Source of the DNA: Eledone cirrhosa
Taxonomy: Eukaryota > Mollusca > Cephalopoda > Octopoda > Eledonidae
Direction: 5' to 3'
NCBI GenBank assembly: GCA_964016885.1
Contig: OZ024743.1
Span: 338,980,729 to 339,044,728 of the forward strand
Length of the DNA: 64,000 bases
Below the pieces are notes generated by a model, which saw only the letters and a list, made by a program, of their open reading frames with translations, was not told the DNA's origin and did not search any database. Positions within the stretch are counted from its first letter, which is position 1. Each line of letters begins with the position of its first letter. Shown piece after piece: positions 33,078 to 43,376 of the stretch. The translations under genes and the position numbers were made by a program.

Positions 33078-33545
33078 ATAAAGGGGACGCTAGGGTAAAC
33101 AAACAAAATGGTTTAAGCATCAGAAAGTGATGAAGAAGAAAGAAACAAGTCCCAGATTTCTATGAATATAAATTCGGTGGAATCGTGAACGAGAGAATAA
33201 AGACCATCAAACCTGGTTGAAATGTGAGCAAGGAAGGAATTTCGCACAGGTCTAACGGGAGGAAGAAGGGGTCTGGTCTGCGAATTTGGTAAACATAAGT
33301 TCTGTGAAGTCGCAGACGAGAGAGAGAGAAAAAAAATTCATACCGGCTTGGCCAAGTGCCCGCGAGAAAAGGATTACGGACAGGTCAAACGGGAAGAAAA
33401 GGGAGGAGGAGAGGTAGTGACAGAGAGTGAGTGAGTGAAAGGTGAGGAAGAGGCTAACAGAGAGAGAGAGACTGCTAGAAAGGGTAAAGACACAAAGAAC
33501 GAAACAGACTGGTGGCAGCGGAGGAAAAAATATATGTGTAAATAT
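33078..33545 (+). other. Purine-rich segment between the R copies
   Basis: It is A/G-rich with GAGA runs near 33322 and 33460. Two internal blocks resemble each other (CACAGGTCTAACGGGAGGAAG near 33244 and GACAGGTCAAACGGGAAG near 33378), suggesting an old internal duplication. No gene is seen. Confidence 0.6.
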
Positions 33546-33752
33546 GATAATAATGGAGCTGCGGTGCTGCAAATGGGTTACATATGAAAAAGTTTGTCCT
33601 CATCAGTGGCCTTCCAACCGTCATAGGCATTTCGTCGCATTAAAGGCCATATACCTCAGGTTGGTGCGAGCAACGGCTAAAAAAAGTCGTTGGGACACGT
33701 AAAATGTCCCACCCTTGCAAGCAGGGAAAAGCGGACGTAAAATGATGATGAT
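33546..33752 (+). mobile_element. Unnamed repeat R, copy 2, fused to the LINE family 1 / SINE tail
   Basis: The repeat R block is followed at about 33705 by GTCCCACCCTTGCAAGCAGG, GGACGTAAAATG and ATG repeats. This is the same 3' tail as LINE family 1 and the tRNA-headed SINE. Copy 1 lacks the tail. Confidence 0.8.
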
Positions 33753-33996
33753 ATATATATATATCATATCATATGGCAGTGCATAAGTTTTGTGGTTTAT
33801 ATTTACCAGCGGGCCCCATGGAAGTTCCACGGATGAAAAAATTAAGAGGAGCTATTTAAGAGACGTTTGTATAGTTGTATGTCTCTTTTCCCCTGTTGTC
33901 TTAGTCTACCTTGTTATAAAATGATATGTCTCTGTTCTTCATTCATTTCCTCATGTTTCTGTACACATACATACACAACTCATTGCAATTGTGTGT
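33753..33996. other. Spacer, no gene
   Basis: TA-rich, then unrecognised sequence. Confidence 0.5.
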
Positions 33997-34840
33997 CATC
34001 ATCATCATCATCATCATCAGGTTTAGCGTCCGTGTTCCACGCTTGCATGGGTTTGGACGGGGGTTTTCCCACTTGAGGCAAGAGTGGTTGTCTTGCTCGC
34101 ATAGGACTGTCTGGCGGGTTTTCTACAGTTGGATGCCCTTCCTAACACCAACCACATTTACAGTGTGGGGCTGGGAGGTTTTTACCGTGTTGCCTACACG
34201 GCCACATTACAGCGTGGACTGTCTGGCGGGTTTTCTACAGCTGGATGCCCTTCCTAACACCAACCACATTTACAGTGTGGGGCTGGGAGGTTTTTACCGT
34301 GTTGCCTACACGGCCACATTTACAGCGTGGACTGTGTGTTTTTTGTCGTGACACCTACACGATCTCATTTGTTTCGGCCTGGATGTTGTGGGACCAACAT
34401 AACTTTACATTGAAAGGGGCGGTGTGGAGGTGGTGTGACGGGGGTGTGTTTTGATAGAGATGCCTACTGACTGTAGTAGGTTTTTACTTTGTATTTAGGT
34501 AAGGCGGGTCTTCTCTATTACTGAGTACCGCCAAAGGTCTCGGTCCAGTGACATTGTCTTGGAGAGGTGTAAGCGTGTGAGGTCGGAATTTATCAGCTCG
34601 TCCCATGTTTTTCTGGGTCTGCCTACTCCGTGGCTACCGTCTATCTTTATTGCCCTGCACTTTGTTATACAGCTGTCGTCTTTCATGCGCATCACGTGAC
34701 CGTACCAACGTAGCCTTCTCTCGAGTAAACAACATCTGATCCCTCTTATTTCTAATTTTTTCCTTAGTTCGTTTATGCTTTGCCGTTCACGTATATTACT
34801 ATTGCACATCCAGCGGAGCATGCAAGCTTCGTTCCTCTCT
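33997..34840 (-). mobile_element. LINE family 2 fragment, 3' UTR plus C-terminal domain
   Basis: A CAT tail is at 33997-34019. The 3' UTR to about 34494 carries the same direct duplication as the copy at 16840-17324. The coding end at 34495-34838 is open, from RNEACMLRWMCNSN to the TAA. The copy stops next to a GT/TA simple repeat. Confidence 0.9.
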
Positions 34841-35219
34841 GTGTGTATGTGTATATACATATGTATACATTTATATGTATAAGTATATAAATATAAACAC
34901 GCAAACACTCGCACACCTTCACTCACGCACCTTCACTCACGCAAAACACACATACATACACACATGTAGCTAATCTTAGAACGCTGATCGCTACAGCGTT
35001 TCACCAGCCCCTTCCTTCCTCAATCGTTACATAGATGTGTATGTATGTAATAATTATTTTGTATAATGTGTCTATTTATGAATATGTATGAGTAGATGTG
35101 TATGTGTTTGCACTTCTGTTGCCTGTGTATCTGTTTATGTATTTATGTGTAGATGTGTGTGTATGTAACTAAAGCGTAATATGAATGAATGGGCGAAACA
35201 CCAAGAATTATAATAAGAT
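34841..35219. other. Simple-repeat-rich spacer, no gene
   Basis: GT, TA and CA runs, and a degenerate GTATGTGTATG-like repeat at 35035-35165. Confidence 0.6.
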
Positions 35220-35370
35220 ATGATATCACAGAGCAGTGTGTATGTTGTGTTGTTGATATATAAAATATCACACAATAGGACTGTGTACATTGTGTGGTTG
35301 ATGTATATGTTATTACCTAGCAGTGTGTATGTTGTGTGGTTTATATATGATATTACACTAGCAACTCGGA
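35220..35370 (+). repeat. Minisatellite, part 2
   Basis: Same unit type as 32640-32850 (ATATCACAGAGCAGTGTGTA, TGTTGTGTTGTTGATATAT). Confidence 0.75.
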
Positions 35371-35661
35371 GTGTATTGAGTACATTCTATCATGGCACCA
35401 ATGGTATCTCAGTGTGTAATGGCCTTCTGATGCTAATGATGACAGTGATGTTGAGAACATTGAAGAGGATGAGGATGATGCTAATGATGATGGTGATAGT
35501 GATGACTTTTTTTACATAATTACATTTAAATGGTTTTTTCTTTTTTGTTTTTTTTTCCTGTAATTTGTCCCTGTAATGCCCCCTTCCCCCTTGTGGCAAA
35601 ATAAAAAAATGACTGTTATCTAATGGTATTGTTGTTTGTGTTTTGTTTGGTGCGGCTGAAG

Positions 35662-35828
35662 AAAGTAAACCCCTGAGTCACTTCCGAAATTGGGAGAAGT
35701 TTGTGAAGGAAGTTACTGAGGAAGAGAAAAATGAAAAACCTGAAGGTGATGCAGCCTTAAACCACTTATTTCAACAGATCTATGCTGACGGCAACGATGA
35801 TGTGAAGAGGGCCATGGTGAAGTCTTAT
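35662..35828 (+). CDS. SUGT1: SUGT1 exon, first part of SGS domain
   Basis: The acceptor is the AG at 35660-35661; the two bases AA complete the Glu codon left open by the previous exon. The donor GTAAGT follows at 35829. The 167-bp exon encodes [20 protein letters not shown] and then [20 protein letters not shown] and [18 protein letters not shown]-x-K, the DAAL-x-x-LFQQIY box and DDVKRAM-KS are signature SGS-domain blocks, which bind HSP70-type and LRR partners in this family. The acceptor tract is T-rich but interrupted by G. The exon ends in phase 0. Confidence 0.93.
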
Positions 35829-36398
35829 GTAAGTAGATACACTGTCTTCAATAGACTGTCTTCATATAATAATAATAATAATTATTATTGTGTACAATGC
35901 TCAAGTGCACTACAACTCATCAAAGATGCATGTATAGTCCATAGAATAATGTACAAATATCAGAAAAGTGAACATACATTTACACATATACACACATGAT
36001 GATGTGAAGTCATGATATACACACATACACACACGTGTGTGTGTGTATGGAGGGGGAATATCAGCTGTAGTGTTGGCGAATTTCGGGAAGCATGGACATT
36101 TTGAAGGATCCAGTGACCCAACAGCTAGCAACTGATGTAGATAACAGCATTTGTATGCATATGATAGAGAGCACTCTCTATCATATGCATACATATATAC
36201 ACATACAAACACTGTTTTTATATAACATTGTTCTCTGTCATATGCACTTACACATACACATAACATATGTCTTGTATGAATAGGCTGCCTTTGTATAACA
36301 CTGTTCTATATTACACACATACACATTCACATATATATATATATGTTATATTCACATACATATATATATATATATGATATATATATATATATGATATG
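35829..36398. other. SUGT1 last intron, 5' part
   Basis: It holds an AAT run at 35866-35885, CA/TG tracts, TA runs at 36336-36392 and one perfect palindrome. No coding exon was accepted. Confidence 0.6.
36152..36193. repeat. Perfect palindrome, 20-bp arms, 2-bp loop
   Basis: 36152-36171 and 36174-36193 are exact reverse complements (TGTATGCATATGATAGAGAG and its complement) separated by CA. Confidence 0.95.
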
Positions 36399-36744
36399 GA
36401 GGCACATGGCTTAGTGGTTAGAGCATTAGCCTTGCAATCAAAAGGTTGTGAGTTCAATTCTCAGACCGGGTGATGTGTTGTTTCCTTGAGCAAGACACTT
36501 TATTTCACATTGCTCCAGTTTACTCAGCTGTAGAAATGAGATGATAGGGACTGGGGTCCATATCATTCCACTGCAAAGTGGTCGTGGAGGTGCCACGGCA
36601 AAAAAACACCCAACACTCACTGTAAATGAGGTTGGTGTTAGGAAGGGCATCCAGCTGTAGAAATCAAGCCAGAATCAGTTCCCGTCCCACCCTTGCAAGC
36701 AGGGAAAAAGCGGACATAAAATGAAATGAAATGATGAAATGATG
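36399..36744 (+). mobile_element. tRNA-derived SINE, second full-length copy
   Basis: It matches the SINE at 15325-15671 along its length. Box A-like TGGCTTAGTGG is at 36407-36417 and box B-like GAGTTCAATTC at 36450-36460. The body is at 36568-36675, with the LINE family 1 tail at 36684-36722 and a degenerate ATG/AAATG end. It is inserted beside a TA run in the last SUGT1 intron. Confidence 0.9.
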
Positions 36745-36769
36745 TGAAGAATGCCACAGTATGTTAATA

Positions 36770-37010
36770 GGCTGTTGCTAACATAGTGGAAATGCTGTAT
36801 AAACTGTCTGTTGTTGCTAATTTGGTCAAAACACGACACCCACATCTCTGTTGTGTTGCTAATTTGGTCAAACATGTCAGCCACAACTCTCTTTTGTTGC
36901 TAATTTGATCAAAGATGATGGCCACATCTCTTTGTATTGTGTTGCTAATTTTGCCAAACACGACAGCAACATCTCTGTGTGTTATGTTGTTAATTTCATT
37001 AAAGGATATC
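36770..37010 (-). repeat. Degenerate tandem repeat, about 45-50 bp units
   Basis: The motif GTTGCTAATTTGGTCAAA with a CACATCTCTGT-like block recurs about five times. It reads open on the minus strand (DQISN repeats), but the frame has no family match. Confidence 0.7.
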
Positions 37011-37184
37011 CTGAAAAGATCGTGGGGGTCAGAGTCTTTAAGCAAACTATCCAGCAGGTTGTGTCAGAAGCAACTGTCTCCAATCAATCCAGCAGATCTT
37101 TTGAAAACTAATAAAACAATTGGTTCATTTCCAAACACTTTTGAAAAGTTGCTTGTATGACTCCCTTCCATCTTTTCACAGAGC

Positions 37185-37905
37185 AACACATCACTATCAC
37201 CACCAACATCACCAACACCATCATCACCAACATCACCAACACCATAACCACCAACATCACACATCACCACCAACATCACCACCACCACCAACACCACCAT
37301 AACCACCACCACCAACACCACCATCACCACCAACACCACCACAACCATCACCACCAGCAACACCACCAGCAACACCAACATCACCATCACAACCATCACC
37401 ACCAACACCACCACGACCATCACCACCAACACCACCACGACCATCACCACCAACACCACTACAACCATCACCACCAACACCCACCATCACCAACACCATC
37501 ACCAACACCATCACCAACACCACCAACACCACCACCACCACCACCATCACCACCATCACCACCACCATTACCACCATCACCACCACCACAACCATCACCA
37601 CCAACACCACCACAACCATCACCACCGACACCCACCATCACCACCACCATCACCACCACCATCACCATCAACACCATCACCACCACCACCACCACCACCA
37701 TCACCAACACCACCACCAATATCAACACCACCATTACCACCAACATGATCACCACAACCAACACCATCACCAACACCACCACCACCATCCCCACCATCAC
37801 CATCCCCACCATCACTAACACCATCACCATCACCACCACCACCACCACCAACACCACCATCAGCACCACTACCCCCACCACCACCATTGCCATCATCCCT
37901 ATCAT
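37185..37905 (+). repeat. CAC/CAT trinucleotide-rich tract, 720 bp
   Basis: Almost pure (ACCACC/ACCATC) sequence lies inside the last intron and ends 48 bases before the SUGT1 terminal exon. Apparent His/Thr/Pro or Gly/Val proteins on either strand are repeat artefacts. Confidence 0.95.
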
Positions 37906-37953
37906 ACTGAATTATCAATAAATATTTCATGGTTCCTTTCTCTCTGTTTATAG

Positions 37954-38061
37954 GTAGAATCCAGTGGCACAGTCCTCAGCACCAATTGGAATGAGGTTGG
38001 AGAGAAAGCCGTGGATGTGAAACCTCCATCTGGGATGGAATACAAGAACTGGGAGGCGTAG
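37954..38061 (+). CDS. SUGT1: SUGT1 terminal coding exon, end of SGS domain
   Basis: The acceptor TTTATAG ends at 37953 after a pyrimidine tract. The exon reads VESSGTVLSTNWNEVGEKAV and then DVKPPSGMEYKNWEA, and stops with TAG at 38059-38061. GTVLSTNW and the PP-x-x-ME-K ending are the conserved C-terminus of SGT1. The four exons together encode about 160 residues, the C-terminal half of a protein that is usually 330-370 residues long. No frameshift or stop was seen, so the gene looks functional. Confidence 0.93.
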   Translation, partial: VESSGTVLSTNWNEVGEKAVDVKPPSGMEYKNWEA

Positions 38062-38740
38062 CTTTCCTGCTCTTTCACATTTTTGTTTTGTCTGCTCCTG
38101 TTCTTTATCTGTTTCTCTTGCTCTCGCTCTCTCTTTATAATCTATCTGTCTGTCTCTTTCACTCTCTCTCCCTCTCTATCTATCTCTATACCCTTTGTCT
38201 CTGTTTCCCCCTCTCTCCATCTCAGCTTAATCTCTCTCTCTCTCTCACTGCCGCTTGACTCTTTATCTCTCTGTTTCCTCTCTCTCCTTTCTCCTCTGCC
38301 TACTCTTTCTTTCTCCTTGTCTCTTATATCTGTATCTTCCTTTCTCTCTCTGTCTTCCTCTCTCTGCCCCTCCCCCCTTATCTTCTTACTCTCTCTGTCT
38401 ATTCTCTAACTATCTATCAATCTTTTGTCTTTCTTTGTCACTCTCTCTCTCTTCCCTTATCTCTTTGTCTTCTCTCTTTGTTTTCCTCTTCTCTCTTTGT
38501 CTTCTCTCTTTGTTTTCCTCTTCTCTCTATCTGCTTACTCTCGCCTATTCTCTATGTATCTACTTTCTTTTTGTCTCTCTTTGTCTTTTTCTTCTCTCGC
38601 TCTCTTTGTCCTATACTCTATCTACTAACCTGTTGTCTCGCTGTCTCAAGATTTTTTTTGTTTATATAATCCCACCCCACCCACCCCTATGCAACTGCTG
38701 AATGCTGTTAGCTTTTGTCATTATTATTATTATTAGGTAG
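38062..38740 (+). other. SUGT1 3' flank or 3' UTR with CT-rich tract
   Basis: 38080-38640 is dominated by TCTC/CTTT on the + strand. Ser/Leu/Phe-rich frames here are low-complexity artefacts. No clear polyadenylation site was identified. Confidence 0.7.
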
Positions 38741-38960
38741 GCAGTGGATCACCAGAATTGTTAAAACATTGTACCAAATGCCTTGTTGTATTTGTTCTGA
38801 TGTTTTACATTCTGTGTTCAAATCTTGCCGAGGTCAACTTTGCCTTTCCTCCTTCCGGGGTCAATAAAGTACCAGTCAAGTACTGGGGTCGATATATTTG
38901 ACCTTCCCCTTCCCACAAATTGCAGGCCTTGTGCCTAAATTAGAAGTCATTGTTGTTATT
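38741..38960 (+). mobile_element. SINE (second family) copy
   Basis: TTCAAATCTTGCCGAGGTC (box B region), CTTCCGGGGTCAATAAAG and TACCAGTCAAGTACTGGGG are present. It sits in a run of ATT trinucleotides on both sides, and ends GCCTTGTGCCTAAATTAG. Confidence 0.85.
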
Positions 38961-38974
38961 ATTATTATTATAAA

Positions 38975-39205
38975 GGCGATGGATGGCAGAATCGGTAGAG
39001 TGTCAGAAACAATGCCTTGCTATATTTAATTATGTCCTTTTACATTCAGAGTTCAAATCCCTCTGGAACTCTACTTTGCCTTTCAACCTTCTAAAGTTAA
39101 TAAAATAAAGGACCAGTGTAGTACTGGGGTCGATTTAATTGGCTGTTCCTTCCCAACCCCAAAATAATTGAAGCCTTGTGCTCTTTTTAAAACAAATTAT
39201 TATTA
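38975..39205 (+). mobile_element. SINE (second family) copy, diverged
   Basis: Same element as its left neighbour: GTTCAAATCCCTCTGGAA, then GACCAGTGTAGTACTGGGG, ending AGCCTTGTGC. ATT repeats flank it. Confidence 0.8.
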
Positions 39206-39325
39206 TTATGCATTAGATTCCTGGTTGGAACAGCTTCACCTGCTAATGCCCCTGGGAAAGGCAACAATATCACAACATCCCATTCCTCTTCCCTTGCATA
39301 ATTAGAGAAATTATAATTATTTTTA

Positions 39326-39327
<2 letters not shown>

Positions 39328-39356
<29 letters not shown>

Positions 39357-39395
39357 CATCATCATTATTATTATTATTTTTATTATTATTAAATA
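39328..39395 (+). repeat. ATT/ATC trinucleotide microsatellite
   Basis: About 20 trinucleotide units. Confidence 0.95.
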
Positions 39396-39434
39396 TTAAA
39401 TATTTCACTTCTTGTTCCTGTTTTTATTCATTAT

Positions 39435-39621
39435 TGTTATAACCCTTTGAAATGGTTATATTTTCTATGATGCGGAGGTACTAACAATTTTATCTCAAAA
39501 GTAACTTCCAACTACAAAACGTGAGACTTTCAAACAAGACTCCAACCGGACCATGACAGCTTATCTTGTTGTTTATTTGTCCACTGAGTCCATTTCTTTA
39601 ATCCCAAAGGGGTGTTCACCA
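39435..39621 (-). repeat. 3' LTR
   Basis: It shares TATAACCCTTTGAA, TGGTTATATTTTCTA and TACCAACAATTTTAT-like blocks with 43377-43540. The inner side is bounded by a polypurine tract (AAAAGGGGAGATG on the minus strand). Confidence 0.8.
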
Positions 39622-39868
39622 CATCATCTCCCCTTTTGAAATTTTCTTCCTTTGGAAATTAATAATTTTTTTTCCCCAACATTTTCCTTTTTGAGATTTA
39701 CTTCCTTTGGAAGCTTAATATTTTTTCTGCTTCGAGACTACCTTCAACAATTCCATCTATTTTCTTTTTCTTGTGCTGGTACGCCTTGGTTCGATATTTT
39801 CTTGTGGAGCCTACTACCATAGGTACTTCTTTTCTTGTACCCTTTTCCTCAGCCAACATTAGCTTTAG

Positions 39869-40811
39869 CTAATTAATGTGCCTATTGTGTTCCCACTTCG
39901 AACCTTGCACCATGTACGTCATTTTACCAATCCATTTTTTTATTACACCATCTATGCAACCTTCCTTTTCATTCCTGGATACTCGGAAAAACAGCTTATA
40001 TCCAGGTTTGAAATATTTGAATGTATTAATGGTGTTTCTCCAGGTCTTTATTTTACGTCCCGGCAAAAAAAACTGACCTAATTTTTCTGGCAAACAGCAG
40101 TTCAGCTGGCGACATGCCTGAAACAGTATTTGGGTTTGGCATCACTCAGTAAACTCTCAGGAATTGTTGTAACGATACTTCCTCCTCTTCCTCATTCTTA
40201 GATTTTGTAGCGCCCTATTGAACGTGTCCACAAAGCATTCAGCTTGTCCGTTCAATCTTGGGTGACACAGAGGAGTAGTGATATGGTCAATTGTGAACAT
40301 TTTGCAAAAATTCTTGAATTCACTTGCAGTAAATTGGGTACCATTATCAGAGACTATGGTGTCAGGGACACCAAACCTTGCAAATCGTCTGTAGAAAATT
40401 CACTGTTACTGTGGTCGTCAGTCTTCTACATTTACAAATCTCTGACCATTTTGTGAAACTGTCCACAACTTCTAGATAATATGATCTGTTTAACGGTCCT
40501 GCAAAATCTAGGTGTAACCTAGTCCATGGAATATCAGTCTTGGGCCAAGGTTGAAATTTTTTAGGTGGTGATTTCACTGCAAGAGCACAGCCTCTGCAGG
40601 ATTTTACTAACTTCTCGATATCTAGGTCTATTTTTGGCCAGTAAATATAACACCTCATGATTGACTTCATCCTAGAAATTTCTGGATATCCAGTGTAGAA
40701 ATTGTTTAACATTCGTTTTTGTAGTGAAACAGGCATTACGACGCTGTGCATCCATAAGCACATCATCATATATCGAATACGTGTTCGAATCCGTGTTACA
40801 TCCAGCAACAT
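39869..40811 (-). pseudogene. Integrase of the LTR element
   Basis: It catalyses insertion of cDNA. The zinc-binding region near 40700-40610 keeps both Cys (CRGC), but the expected HTGH is YTGY, so both His are lost. The catalytic triad is visible across frames: LHLDFAG (about 40520), VSDNGTQF (about 40350) and GQAECF (about 40240). A C-terminal segment (39869-40093) has FKPGYKLFFRV. Frames change at about 40370 and 40150. Confidence 0.8.
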
Positions 40812-40949
40812 GTATTTTTATTTTTTTCTTCCGATCTCACTATTTTTTTCATTTTGATAATAAACTCGTCCTTTTCTGCCTTAATTTTTATTTCTTCCAA
40901 TGTGATGGGCAATTCTTACACAGAGTTGCGTAGTATATTTTTTAATTTG

Positions 40950-41990
40950 TTTTCGGCTCTTAAAGCTGTGATCTTCGTGTCTCCTAGTGGTTCACTGTAT
41001 TTTGGTATTTATCTCGACAAACCATCCGAATGTCCCAATTTTTTAAATGGCAAATACTCCATCTTGAAGTTGCAATTTAGTAGGATCGTTCCCCAGCGCT
41101 GCAATCTGTTGGCTGTATGAGTAGGAATACCCTTTTTTGAACCATAGATCAACAATTATGGGTAGTGGTCTGTTTGTAAATGGAATTTTCTTCCATGTAT
41201 GAATTTATGGAATTTTTTTATGATGGCTAATGCTTCCTTCTCTATCTGACTGTAATTTTTTTCAGCCGGCAATAAGGACCACAGAGCATAAGCTACAGCT
41301 TTTAAATTTCCATCTTCATATCTTCATATTTGTGTAAAACAACATCTATACCACTTTCACTCACGTCTGATGTGACTACAGTTTCTAATTTCAGGTCAAA
41401 ATGTGACAAATCCAAAGTTGGGATGCTTTTAATTTCCTCAAAAGCTTTTTGGCACATCTCTGACCAGTTCCATTTAACATCTTATTTAACAAGTTATTTA
41501 GAGGTTCTCTCAAATCATGCGTATTTGGTATGTATACCTGGTAGTAATTTGCAAGCCCTAATAATGCTTGTAACATTTTAGTGTTTGTTGGGGCAGGGAT
41601 ATTTTTTATTGCATTCGACCTTGACAGGTCTGAACTTTGCCTGTTTTCGTCGATAATTTACACCAGATATTTTATTCTTGGCTTAAAAAATTCACATTTT
41701 TCATCGCTGAGCGTAAAACCATATTCTTTAATTTAAAAAAAAACCTTTTTAACTTACTCAGCATGCTGACCTCGAGATTCACTTTTTATAAGTGTATCAT
41801 CGAGGTAAACCATTGCGAAATTTGAACATGCGTAATCAATTTTTTCAATAACCCCCTAGCTTTTCAAGTCTATCCAATTCTTCATTAACTTGTTCCAATG
41901 CAGTGAAAGGTACACTCCTTTTTGGTTTGAATACCAGTATAGCATATTCCTTTACTTGAAACTTTGCCTTTGTCTTCTTGCAAAGTCCTA
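40950..41990 (-). pseudogene. RT and RNase H region, large internal deletion
   Basis: FQVKEYAILVFKPKRSVPFT and VNEELDRLEKLG start RT near 41970-41850. VIEKIDYA is then joined almost directly to NFAMVYLDD near 41805, so about 100 codons of the palm are missing. LGLANYYQVYIPN is near 41550 and the RNase H-like LPAEKNYSQIEKEALAIIKK near 41260. Frameshifts and stops are present. Confidence 0.8.
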
Positions 41991-42030
41991 ACGTTTTAAA
42001 AAAACCTTCAGGAAAACCATATTTTAATCT

Positions 42031-42378
42031 TTAAAATTTTTCTGCCTTCTTTGTGTTGGAGGAAAAAACATTCACTTTTTGGCAAAAAAAGTTTATGGCG
42101 AAGTTCCATAAATCAGATAATTCCATCCAGTCTCTTCCAAATAAATTTGTTGTGATATTGAGCACAAAAACTTTTGCTTTTAAGTTTTTACCACTTAATA
42201 AAACATCACTTGTCATTTCGCACTTAAAATGCAACCTTTTTGCTGAGACACCACGTGCGCGTTTTGAAGTTACTTTTAACCAGAGCTTCCTGATTTTTCT
42301 CCATGTTTCCTCATTAATTATTGTGGCATCACTGTCCGTATCCAATTGAAACTTGCCATTCATGTTGTCTATTTTCAC
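42031..42378 (-). pseudogene. Retropepsin-like protease region
   Basis: FQLDTDSDATIIN is the active-site block. The family has DTG or DSG; here it reads DTD, so the conserved Gly is changed. LLGRDW-like LFGRDWMEL follows near residue 78. Confidence 0.8.
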
Positions 42379-42469
42379 AAATACAAGTTTTCTTTTCTGA
42401 TTCTAACTTAGATTTTTTGTTGACATGACCTCATTGACAACATTTTTACCATTCAACCTTTTTTTCTTT

Positions 42470-42545
42470 TGTTTCCCGCTACAATGCATACAATGCAAGC
42501 TTTTATGTCCAACTTTTCCACACTCATAACATTTAAAATTTTTGT
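42470..42545 (-). pseudogene. Gag zinc knuckle
   Basis: CYECGKVGHKSLHC matches C-x2-C-x4-H-x4-C. It is followed by CMHCSGKQKKK. Confidence 0.8.
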
Positions 42546-42699
42546 AAGAACAGCTACTTTTAAAATGTAAGCTCCCCCCCCCCCCCCCCCCCTGGGTTTG
42601 ACAATTGTTGTTTTTCTTATCCGTTCTAGGTCAAACCGAATGGATTTGTGAACAAACTCTTAAAATTTTTCTGCATCATGCCATAAGTTTATGATCCTC

Positions 42700-43239
42700 T
42701 GGCATTCTTCTGCCATTGCCTGCAGTGTCAATTTTTGGTCTTGTTCTAACTTTGTTAATATCCGCATCTTTGTTAGCAGTCAGCCTTTGTACAAAGATTA
42801 GACATTTGAACATGGTTATTTCATTTAATTAGAACTTTTCACATTCTCTATTTACAACCCCAGCATAGGTGATGAAATCTTCATCGTCTTTTTTCATCAA
42901 GTTTAAACACTGCCAGCGAGTATTGAACAGTGAACTTCTTTCACTGAAAATTTTTTATAAAATTTTAATTGTTTCATCGAAACAAATCTCACCTGGCTTC
43001 TTTGGCAGAATAAAATTGCAATACTTTTCGTGTTCGGCAGGGGATAGCTTCCTTAATAGTCGTCGTATTTTCTTTTCGTCATTCCAACCGCGACATTCTT
43101 CCTTGAAGATTTCTTCATATCTTCTAAAATATGCTGCAAAAGTACCACCTTCTTCTGGTTTGTACACAAATTCTCCAATTGAGTTTGCCACGGCATCTGG
43201 TGTGAACAAACCTGAAGTACTTTCTGACTTTTTTAACAT
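42700..43239 (-). pseudogene. Gag core remnant
   Basis: IGEFVYKPEEGGTFAAYFRR, YEEIF, and RRLLRKLSPAEHEKYCNFIL match the Gag of K02A2.6-like Gypsy elements. Beyond 42955 the frame is lost. Confidence 0.75.
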
Positions 43240-43376
43240 TCATTCTAGCATCTATTGCTGTTGTTGTAACTGCACCATGGCAGCTAACAAATCCTCTATG
43301 CCAAAGATTTTTTTCTCTTTGGTTTTGTGCAAACATAATCCACAGACCAGCGCAAGCTTCGAATATATTGTTGCCA

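Noticed and set aside
36092..36160. Possible extra SUGT1 exon (MDILKDPVTQQLATDVDNS)
   Set aside because: The family joins KS-Y/F directly to V/M-ES-GT, and the donor and acceptor of the flanking exons are already in phase 0.
37157..37921. 254-codon His/Thr/Pro frame and Gly/Val frames on the other strand
   Set aside because: Pure CAC/CAT repeat in an intron. The last SUGT1 exon follows with its own acceptor.
38083..38701. Leu/Ser/Phe-rich membrane-like frames after SUGT1
   Set aside because: CT-rich simple sequence downstream of a clear stop codon.
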